Positions 5,996 to 13,281 of a DNA stretch of 23,995 nt are shown here, piece by piece. Source of the DNA: a virus; the IMG/VR virus record IMGVR_UViG_3300015263_001609, positions 1-23,995 of that record; one strand, 5' to 3'. Position 1 is the stretch's first letter. Each line of letters opens with the position of its first letter. The translations under genes were made by a program, and so were the position numbers. Below the pieces are notes generated by a model. The model ran no database searches, was not told the DNA's origin, and was given only the letters and a program-made list of their open reading frames with translations.

Positions 5996-6402
5996 AGTTT
6001 TGCCTTAACCGCGTCTCTCAGTTGGGCCAAACCAGCCGCTCCTTGAGCCTGAAGGTTCGCACCCGGAACGATACTTCCATCATCAATACAGAGTACTACA
6101 GCTTTTAATACTTTCATAAAGTTGTCGTCCCCTTTAAAACTGGCGAGTTCAGATTTAATAATATCCTTTCCGACAGTAACTTGATCCGCTTCCCATTGAG
6201 CCTGGGTAGGAAGCGCATCGAATACTTGCTGCCCGTTCGGTTTAACCGCTGCAGACGACCAGACAACGAGATTGTCTAGCATCCACTGGCATGTAGCTGG
6301 ACTGGAAAAGTCCCACGTATCATCCATCGTGCTGGTATATCGATTCACTTTTTCAAATGAGCCGGGTGCCAGCCGAATTAAGATCATTGTTAAATCAGAC
6401 AT
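5992..6402 (-). CDS. Tail-fibre-adjacent protein of unknown function (136 aa)
   Basis: A soluble acidic protein without membrane segment or signal. It has a Trp-rich middle (DDTWDF, CQWMLDN, VVWSS) and an alanine- and glutamine-rich C-terminus (LQAQGAAGLAQLRDAVKAKL) that may be helical. I do not recognise a family. It stands between the tail fibre and the holin, a place where podoviruses often keep a fibre assembly factor or small tail component; this is context only. It starts eight bases after the fibre stop and overlaps the holin start by four bases. Confidence 0.65.
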   Translation of the reverse strand: MSDLTMILIRLAPGSFEKVNRYTSTMDDTWDFSSPATCQWMLDNLVVWSSAAVKPNGQQVFDALPTQAQWEADQVTVGKDIIKSELASFKGDDNFMKVLKAVVLCIDDGSIVPGANLQAQGAAGLAQLRDAVKAKL

Positions 6403-6410
6403 ATCTCACC

Positions 6411-7925
6411 TTATGAACTGTAATCTACGACTTCAATGCCACAAATTGTCGAAGTGGTAGCTCCTTTGACTGTGCCAGCCCCTGTAGAATATCCAGCCAA
6501 AGTAATTGCTTGAGAACCCGTCGCCATGCCGCTTGCGGCGATGTCAATTTCTATCATTCCAGCAGGGGATTTGGCACCACCTGCGCCAATATTTGGGCAA
6601 AGCCCTTTAGTTTCTACGTATTGAGAAGCGTCTGTGTTTACCGCACTTCCTCTAACACCGCCGGCGCCATTATCATCCCCTGTGGTATAGTAATAAACTC
6701 CATTTACCTTGACCCCGATTCCTAGACGATTCGCAGCCGCCGAAGTATCCAGCCACCGTACTTGCTGCAAGCGTAGTCGAATTACTCCAGCAGCAGGCAA
6801 GGTAAATGTCCCTAAACTGAATAAATCTGTGTCAGTAGCCCCAGTAATAGCACGATCTGATGTGTCCGTAACTTCTGCGCGTTGAATTCCGGAAGCATAT
6901 TGCGGAGTAACTTTCTTTAAAATACCTCCACTCGCATCATACATTAGCAGAGTATCTGTTCCGCGAATCGGTGCGGTTTCAGCGGTAAGCACATCGATTC
7001 TAAATCCGTATGGATTCAGAAGTATCATGTTCGTTCCGTCATACACGAATTCATGAATCGCTCCTGCTTTTAGCATTCCAATAAGCGGAGCAGAACCATC
7101 AACCAATTTGATTGTTGCAGCGGGTGCGGTGCCAACCGTTAGTGTGCAAGTTGCGCTGGTATTCGCGAGCGTGATTAAAACAGAGAATTTTTGATAGGTC
7201 GCCAGAGCAGAAACTGCCGGGCTCGGCGTAATAACATAAGCATTGACTGCGCCGGTATCGGCATAGGCAACATACGTTTGATTGTAGATATCTTCCCGGC
7301 TCGGAACGTCAAAAGTCGACCTGGCGGTTGCTTTCGTAAGCGTCGCCATGAGTGTCGCCCAGAATGTATCGGCATCCGGATCGTCAAGCAGCGTATCGGT
7401 AAAGGCAGTCGCAGGATTTCCGCTACCCGTAGTTCCCGAAGCAGCAATGGCCGTGCCAGAAGTATCGAAGGCAAGAAACTTACTTGCGCGATCGGTCTCG
7501 TTAGGAATCTCAAGCTGACTTCCTGATAACGAGTCGGTAATTGGCACCCGCAACATGCGATCTACAAGTGATTCGATTTTTGCATCGCGTTGCGAGGCGA
7601 GATCAAGAGCATCTTCTACATTGGAAGATGGAAATAGACCTCCGCGAGGAATACTTTTTAACTGGGTATTTGGCGGCTCGAGCGTAATAACCAGTTTCTC
7701 TCCGGTCGCTGGAGCGGTTGTAGCCGTACAGGTTCCACCTGCATCAACGCCGGCATCGGTCAGAGCATAGTCGGTATTCAGAACCCAAACAGTTTCAATG
7801 CCGGCGGAACTACGATGAGTAACGACAACATCGGTCTTTGCGAAATATTTCCACGAAATGGCGAAATCAACGGTTGCACCATCACCGTTGAATCTCAGAG
7901 GAGTTGCGGCAGTAGATATTGTCAT
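6411..7925 (-). CDS. Tail fibre protein with T7 gp17-type N-terminal anchor domain
   Basis: The first 100 or so residues show the virion-binding domain of T7-like fibres: LRFNGDGATVDFAISWKYF, then a VVVTHR...TVWVLNTDY strand pattern, TAPATGEKLVITLEPP, and a SNVEDALDLASQRDAKIESL helix. The remaining 400 residues are Gly/Ala/Thr/Ser-rich beta sequence without a recognised enzymatic motif, typical of trimeric fibre shafts and a receptor-binding tip that evolves fast. At 504 residues it is near T7 gp17 (553). It follows the largest internal virion protein, as in T7, and overlaps it by four bases. The host receptor cannot be read from sequence. Confidence 0.88.
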   Translation of the reverse strand: MTISTAATPLRFNGDGATVDFAISWKYFAKTDVVVTHRSSAGIETVWVLNTDYALTDAGVDAGGTCTATTAPATGEKLVITLEPPNTQLKSIPRGGLFPSSNVEDALDLASQRDAKIESLVDRMLRVPITDSLSGSQLEIPNETDRASKFLAFDTSGTAIAASGTTGSGNPATAFTDTLLDDPDADTFWATLMATLTKATARSTFDVPSREDIYNQTYVAYADTGAVNAYVITPSPAVSALATYQKFSVLITLANTSATCTLTVGTAPAATIKLVDGSAPLIGMLKAGAIHEFVYDGTNMILLNPYGFRIDVLTAETAPIRGTDTLLMYDASGGILKKVTPQYASGIQRAEVTDTSDRAITGATDTDLFSLGTFTLPAAGVIRLRLQQVRWLDTSAAANRLGIGVKVNGVYYYTTGDDNGAGGVRGSAVNTDASQYVETKGLCPNIGAGGAKSPAGMIEIDIAASGMATGSQAITLAGYSTGAGTVKGATTSTICGIEVVDYSS

Positions 7926-10702
7926 TGATTATCCTCGTTGATCGATCCACCATATTCTGCCATCGCGACAGCGGCCCAGGCATTCAGTTTACGCACAGCT
8001 TCTTTCGGAAGCGGCTGATCAGGCTTCAGATTAACACTAAGTAATTCCTTGTAAAGGCTTTCGTCAAATACGGAATCTCGTAGAAGCCGACTTGCGGGAT
8101 CCTTTACGCCTGCATTCGCCAATTCCTTAAATCTTTGGGACATTATACCCGGAATCTGTACGGTTCCGCCAATTCCAAGGCGCCTTGCCTCAGACCGGCC
8201 AACGGCAGCACCAGCAATACCTGCGACCATTTCGATCAATTTGCTCGGTTTATCCTGAAGAACCCCTTCTTTTGCTAGGGGTGCAGACAATCGTTTTTCA
8301 AGCTTAATCAGATCTTCCTGTATCAATTGGATTCGATTTATCTGGTCAGGTGTGAATAATTTTTTCACAGCCGGCCCCATTTTATCGAGATTTTCCTTAA
8401 GCGAATATCCCGACATGAATTTTCTACCAGTAATATCTCTTGTACCAGTTCTAGCCTGGGAATATAGGTATTCAAGAAAACCAGATTTCAGTCCATCAAG
8501 TGCCTCGCCGGTCGCGTCTTTCGAAGCGGTATTAATCAGTTTTTGGACTTCATTACCCATCTTCTTTGCGTCCAGATTGCTGATACTACGGAAGGTCTCA
8601 ACTGGTCCTTTCTGCAGCAACATCGTAGCCTTGGACACGCGGGGATCATCGAGTTTCACCCGGCTATTCTGGCGTAGGGTAACAGCCAGTTTATTCCCTG
8701 TTTTTGTTGCTTCCTGAAGTTGTGCCTCTACATCTGGCATACGCTTGAGCAATTCTTCATTATTCTTGAGAAAGCGTTCCGCGTAGCGAGGATTGAACTC
8801 GCCGCGGATCGTGGTTTCTCTCAGGAACTTTGCCCGAATATAATCGCTTGTTGCTTCGATAATCTGGGCATGTCCGGCTACTTGAGGAGTATCGAAGGCA
8901 TTCATAATCTGGTCCATTGCTTCACGCGCTTTCGGTCCAGTAACACCAATCGATTCCTCAAGAGTTAAACCAGCCGGTACTTTTGCAGCCCCTGTGCTTG
9001 TCCTGCCGAGGAGTTTTGAAATAGTCGGACTTCCGAACCTGTCGTTCAGGTTCCGGGAGAATTCAACAGCTGTCTGGATAGCCTGCGCTGTTTCAGAGGC
9101 AGAAACACCTTCCCCGCCAGTGGCATGGGCAAGATCGTCATTAATGGTATTTGCCAAATCATCTGCTATGCGAGCCAAGTTCAATTGCTTTTTGTCTCCA
9201 GCCCGGGCATTTCGGGCAACTTCACGCAGTTTTGTCTGTAAGGCACGAAGCTCCTTGATGGAGGTTTCGCCAGGCGCCATACCTTCGACCTTTCCGATGA
9301 ACTTAGATGATTCTGGATCAAGCAACTCCTTCGCTATCCGAGGCACATCTCCCTTTTGAGCAGTACCAAGACTTTTCAGGTGATAAGCCAGCTTCTGGGC
9401 AGTTCTTGCATAAGGTACCGGTGTATTTTCAGGAATGGCATTATAGAGTTCACGCTCCTGCGCGCGAGCTGCGTCTAGCGCCCCTTCAAGCTCTTCTTTC
9501 GCGATCCGGTTCGCGTGCTCACGCGTTACACCTTTTCCGAGGTCTGCAATTCGATCATCAGTAGCCTGTGCAGCAATACGTAGGCGGGTATCAAGCAGGT
9601 TGGCCATGTATTCCTGCCCTTCTTTAACCGTGGTAGTTAATACACCTGTGTCGGCCCCGCCGGCCACGCCCTCCAGAGATTGCTGAATAACCCGATTGGC
9701 AGTCGCAATCTGCTCATCGCCTTGGTTTCGGAGCGTTTCACTGGAATCGATAATCGATCGCTCCATCGATAGAAGACCTGGCTCGCCAGTCCGCTGCGCC
9801 GGGGTTAAAACCGGCTTACCTGTTGCTGGATCAATTGTCGTTGGCTTCTCAAGTTCGCTCAACGCTGCACGTCGACTCTGGCCTGAAATTGCTCGTTTCG
9901 CGCGCTGGCCGGCACGAATCCGGCCACCAATCTCAGTGAATGGGTGCTTGAGCGTATTATAGATAGTCCGTAGTCCACCGCCGGCTTTAATAGCAAGGCG
10001 AGTTGGCATAAAAGCAGGGGCTACACCGCCGAGCATTTCGCCTAAAAATCTAGCTACATGTGAATCTGGAAACAACTGATTTGCAGCATACCCACCGCTA
10101 CCGGCTGCGAATCCAGAAGTAATATCGCCGATAGAAGCTTTTCCCGGAGCTTTCGCCCAGGTTCGGCCCATAGTGCTGACAATTCCACGAACCTTTGAAC
10201 CAACGCCGGTGGCGCCAGCAGCGGGCGCCTCGACCGCGCTAAAAACCCTACCCATGATCGGGCCAGCGGCTGCTGTTTGTCCGGCAAAGCGCATACCATG
10301 CTCTATCATCCCGCTAGGTTCTTCCGTCGTACGGCCTGGGATACCAAGCTCACCAGAAGCGCGCTGGCGCATAACCTCTTCCGGACTGATATATTCCATT
10401 TGCGTCAGAGCGGCAAGCGGACCTTGGTCAAGCGGAATTCGAACAGTACCGAAATTACTTTCGATCGGTTTTGCCAGCAGCCAGGTAACATCATCAAGCC
10501 CGGAAAGGAATTGTTGAGCGCCGCTCTTTAATACGCCTCCAATCGAAGAATCCGCAGGTTCGGCGCCGTGAGGCGGGGCTACTTCTGTTGCGCCAGATGG
10601 AGCGCCTGCTGGCTCGGCACCAACCGGTTCTGCGCCGGCAGGCGCAGCCCCTTTCGGAACCGCGCTGTCACCAGTAATCAAATCTTTTAGAGTTCTAGCC
10701 AT
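7922..10702 (-). CDS. Large internal virion / DNA-ejection protein (926 aa)
   Basis: This is the largest gene of the window. It starts with a low-complexity Ala/Gly/Pro segment with GAEP repeats (residues 18-48) and continues with Gly/Ala-rich amphipathic stretches (about 150-260). A long alpha-helical region rich in Arg/Glu/Lys follows, with the motif TPAQRTGEPGLLSMERS that I associate with large phage internal proteins. Position and size order (159, 547, 926 residues, then fibre) match T7 gp14-gp15-gp16, the trans-envelope ejection channel. It lacks the SLT transglycosylase domain found at the start of T7 gp16. The assignment rests on gene order and composition rather than close sequence identity. 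Confidence 0.75.
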   Translation of the reverse strand: MARTLKDLITGDSAVPKGAAPAGAEPVGAEPAGAPSGATEVAPPHGAEPADSSIGGVLKSGAQQFLSGLDDVTWLLAKPIESNFGTVRIPLDQGPLAALTQMEYISPEEVMRQRASGELGIPGRTTEEPSGMIEHGMRFAGQTAAAGPIMGRVFSAVEAPAAGATGVGSKVRGIVSTMGRTWAKAPGKASIGDITSGFAAGSGGYAANQLFPDSHVARFLGEMLGGVAPAFMPTRLAIKAGGGLRTIYNTLKHPFTEIGGRIRAGQRAKRAISGQSRRAALSELEKPTTIDPATGKPVLTPAQRTGEPGLLSMERSIIDSSETLRNQGDEQIATANRVIQQSLEGVAGGADTGVLTTTVKEGQEYMANLLDTRLRIAAQATDDRIADLGKGVTREHANRIAKEELEGALDAARAQERELYNAIPENTPVPYARTAQKLAYHLKSLGTAQKGDVPRIAKELLDPESSKFIGKVEGMAPGETSIKELRALQTKLREVARNARAGDKKQLNLARIADDLANTINDDLAHATGGEGVSASETAQAIQTAVEFSRNLNDRFGSPTISKLLGRTSTGAAKVPAGLTLEESIGVTGPKAREAMDQIMNAFDTPQVAGHAQIIEATSDYIRAKFLRETTIRGEFNPRYAERFLKNNEELLKRMPDVEAQLQEATKTGNKLAVTLRQNSRVKLDDPRVSKATMLLQKGPVETFRSISNLDAKKMGNEVQKLINTASKDATGEALDGLKSGFLEYLYSQARTGTRDITGRKFMSGYSLKENLDKMGPAVKKLFTPDQINRIQLIQEDLIKLEKRLSAPLAKEGVLQDKPSKLIEMVAGIAGAAVGRSEARRLGIGGTVQIPGIMSQRFKELANAGVKDPASRLLRDSVFDESLYKELLSVNLKPDQPLPKEAVRKLNAWAAVAMAEYGGSINEDNQ

Positions 10703-12345
10703 TATTTCTTAATGTACTCTTTTCCGCCCCAAATGAAATGATCCCCTGCCTTAAGTTTGTCGACTTCTTCCTGTGTCGACAATTCCTTTGGTTTTTCAGG
10801 AGCTGGCCCCATCAGGGAAAGAACTTGATCAATAGTTGTAACCTGGTCTCGCAAATCTGCTTTCATTCTTGCGGTTGTACTGGTTTTTCCAATTTCAACA
10901 CTCTTCAGATTTTTCATGTCCACCAAGGCATTTCTTAAAACGCCCATGTCGTTCTTTGCAGTGTCTGGATCCTTAAAGAACTTGTCTTCATGAGGAAGCA
11001 TGTTTAGGATCATTTGTTGTTCAGCAACCGGAAATTTCGGATTTGCCGCAAATGCAGATTTTGCCTGCTGGTTGAAAATCTTCAAAGCCTGTCGAGCATT
11101 TGTCGTATCTTTGTAAAGCGCTCCTTTCCAAAACGGACCAACGAGATTCGCGATTTTTTCTTTCGCAATATTGAGCGGACCAACACCTACTTCGACAGAT
11201 TGTTCAATTGGAGTTTGACCGAGTCGCGGACCTTGATCAGTAGTTTGTGTGCCGGCCTGACCTCCAGGCTGTCCTGCGCCTTGATCGCCGGTGTCGACGC
11301 CAGCAGCGACCATATCTTGTGCCGTGGTCATGGATATTTTCGGATATTTCTGCATGATGGCCGCAACTTTCGTATCGTTGCTCAAAACATCCTTATCCGG
11401 ACCTTCAATCGGCGTTTTCTCGCCGGTGACAGTATTAATCTTAAAATAGCTGCCTGACTGATCCGGTCCATAAACCTTCACATTTCCGGCGGAGATATCG
11501 AAAGCCAGATCCTTTGAATATCCGCGGTCCATCAGGTTACGGCGAATCTTATCGTGTTCGCTGAGCTTCGAGTCGGTTTGATCCCGGGTATATCGAATCG
11601 TATTCATTCGATTCTGGACATTGCGCAGGGAATCGGCAGATAAATACTGATACATTCCGCCTTCATTCAGCAAAGCATCAGCGGTCTCAACCTGCCCGCG
11701 AACCAGCAATGGGTCAAGTGCGGCAAGGGTGATCTGCTCGCGGCCAGCCTGGCGGAATTTGTTTTCCTCAGCCGGATTGTATGCGCCCTTGGTATCTTCC
11801 ATTACTTGATCAAAAGCAAGGAATTGTTTATTCAGATTTTCCAGAGAAGGATCGGCACCAGCTTTTACCATGAGTGGTTTCATCTGGTTGTCAAACATCG
11901 TCTTCACTTTATCTCGAGCGATAGACGATGAGATTCCAGCAGCTTGGCCAGTATATTCTCCGTTCAACTGGCCAAGGCGATCGTAAAGTTGTGCTCTGCT
12001 TTCAGGAGAGCCGCCATATTGCTCAACCAATTTATCCTGCTGTTCCGACATAAAACTGCCGAAATCACTCAATACATTTGGATCAGCCAAATCTTTTTCT
12101 GCCTGAATCCTGCGAAGTTCAGCATCCGTATTCTCACGAAAAAGATTCATTGCTGTTGCGCGATTAATCGTATCCTGCCGAACTTCTTGAGCATATTTTA
12201 CTTTTGCAACGCCTTCTGCCGCAGCAGCTCCACCTTCAGCAATAGTTTGTAAAGGACTTCGAAAAGCCGCGGAAGGCGCCTGCACTCCCGGATCTCTTCC
12301 AGAGCTTTGAGGTGGAACATTTACAGAACTTGGCAGTTTTGGCAT
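10702..12345 (-). CDS. Internal virion / DNA-ejection protein (547 aa)
   Basis: The protein is almost wholly predicted alpha-helical and hydrophilic, with a Pro-rich start, long Gln/Asn/Asp-rich helices, and a Gly/Gln-rich flexible break (TGDQGAGQPGGQAGTQTTDQ, about residues 350-370). The C-terminus (KAGDHFIWGGKEYIKK) looks like a short beta element often found at the end of phage structural proteins. Composition and position between the small and large internal proteins match T7 gp15. No enzymatic motif is visible. Its stop and the next start share one base (10702). Confidence 0.75.
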   Translation of the reverse strand: MPKLPSSVNVPPQSSGRDPGVQAPSAAFRSPLQTIAEGGAAAAEGVAKVKYAQEVRQDTINRATAMNLFRENTDAELRRIQAEKDLADPNVLSDFGSFMSEQQDKLVEQYGGSPESRAQLYDRLGQLNGEYTGQAAGISSSIARDKVKTMFDNQMKPLMVKAGADPSLENLNKQFLAFDQVMEDTKGAYNPAEENKFRQAGREQITLAALDPLLVRGQVETADALLNEGGMYQYLSADSLRNVQNRMNTIRYTRDQTDSKLSEHDKIRRNLMDRGYSKDLAFDISAGNVKVYGPDQSGSYFKINTVTGEKTPIEGPDKDVLSNDTKVAAIMQKYPKISMTTAQDMVAAGVDTGDQGAGQPGGQAGTQTTDQGPRLGQTPIEQSVEVGVGPLNIAKEKIANLVGPFWKGALYKDTTNARQALKIFNQQAKSAFAANPKFPVAEQQMILNMLPHEDKFFKDPDTAKNDMGVLRNALVDMKNLKSVEIGKTSTTARMKADLRDQVTTIDQVLSLMGPAPEKPKELSTQEEVDKLKAGDHFIWGGKEYIKK

Positions 12346-12358
12346 AACTTTCTCCTAT

Positions 12359-12838
12359 TTAACTCCCAGCATAACTTGCGGTTGCTTTACGAGTGCTATC
12401 TTTATAATTTGCGAAACCAGTAAGCAAAGTAGATCCGGCACGAGTAAATCCTTGCAATTGTGCCGCCGATCCAGCCATTTGATCAAGTTGCGCACCTTGT
12501 CTCAGGCGCTGAGCCTTGATTTCTCCTCCCTTTCGAATTCGTTGAGCCTGAAGTTCTTCCTCGCCCTTGAAATCTACGAAAGAAGCAAGCGTGCTTCCGG
12601 CATCAAGACGAATTCCTCCGGCTCCAGCCGCGGCTCTTGATTCTGCTAATTGAGCATCCTGGTTACGACGGAAATCGCGCTCTGCCTCAGCTGCCGCGGT
12701 GATTTCCTGTTCGGCCTGCTGATTAGCTACAGATGCTTGAAAATCGGCCTGTTTCTTTGCGGCATTCCCACCAGCAATCGCGCCGATCCCACCCATAATG
12801 GCTTGGCCAAGCATTAATGTACTGGAAGCAACTGCCAT
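12359..12838 (-). CDS. Small internal virion protein (T7 gp14-like, 159 aa)
   Basis: A Gly/Ala-rich hydrophobic N-terminus (LMLGQAIMGGIGAIAGGNAA, residues 8-27) could insert into a membrane. It is followed by helix rich in Gln/Ala/Glu, the ERDFRRNQ motif, AAGAGGIRLDAGSTLASF and EEELQAQRIRKGGEIKAQRL. I know this pattern from small internal or ejection proteins of podoviruses, where the hydrophobic part forms the outer-membrane section of the ejection channel. Length is near T7 gp14 (196). It follows the acetyltransferase gene, with which it shares one base. Confidence 0.8.
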   Translation of the reverse strand: MAVASSTLMLGQAIMGGIGAIAGGNAAKKQADFQASVANQQAEQEITAAAEAERDFRRNQDAQLAESRAAAGAGGIRLDAGSTLASFVDFKGEEELQAQRIRKGGEIKAQRLRQGAQLDQMAGSAAQLQGFTRAGSTLLTGFANYKDSTRKATASYAGS

Positions 12839-13281
12839 TACTTAATCCTCATAAAGGATTTCTCGATCAAAGTAAATCCCTCTTTCAAATAAAGTTTATC
12901 GACACTCTCAGGGCTATTTGCCAGAGACTTGAAAAATGGGATTGCTTCGTTATCTTCCATTCTCCGAATTGCTTCATCAAAAAGCATTTTACCGGTTTTC
13001 ATGGGTGAACCCGGGTTTGCCCACCAAAATAGCTCTTCGCCCATTATAATAGCCGGATTCCATAGAAATTGCCCATATACTATACCAATTCCGCCTATAA
13101 CTGTATTGTCATGTTCCGCAATCAAGACCTCTACATTGTCATTGGTCACGATTCTACTGACTGCCGCTATGAAATCATCCTCATTCTCAGGAAATAAAGG
13201 CAGCCCGGTAAACTCGGCAAATGCCTTGGCTCCATTAATAATGGCCAAGGCGTCATCCATTGTAGCGTCTCGAATTATCAT
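12838..13281 (-). CDS. GNAT-family N-acetyltransferase
   Basis: The 147 residues follow the GNAT fold: MIIRDATMDDALAII start (strand plus helix 1), VEVLIAEHDNTVIGGIGIVYG (strands 2-4), an acceptor-loop region EELFWWANPGSP, the acetyl-CoA-side helix KTGKMLFDEAIRRM, and a final YLKEGFTLIEKSFMRI strand pair. The usual R/Q-x-x-G-x-G/A pyrophosphate loop is degenerate (PMKTGKML). The substrate is unknown. Similar small GNAT genes lie among tail and internal-virion genes of many podoviruses, at the place of T7 gene 13. It may modify a virion or host protein. It overlaps the tail tubular protein B gene by four bases. Confidence 0.8.
   Translation of the reverse strand: MIIRDATMDDALAIINGAKAFAEFTGLPLFPENEDDFIAAVSRIVTNDNVEVLIAEHDNTVIGGIGIVYGQFLWNPAIIMGEELFWWANPGSPMKTGKMLFDEAIRRMEDNEAIPFFKSLANSPESVDKLYLKEGFTLIEKSFMRIK

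Noticed and set aside
7191-7526. Plus-strand ORF of 111 residues opposite the tail fibre gene
   Set aside because: Arg-rich shadow translation of the fibre gene without start context or domain.
10560-10690. Tandem DNA repeat or mobile element end at the start of the 926-residue protein
   Set aside because: It is an in-frame GAEP-type low-complexity coding segment with irregular units, not an exact DNA repeat.
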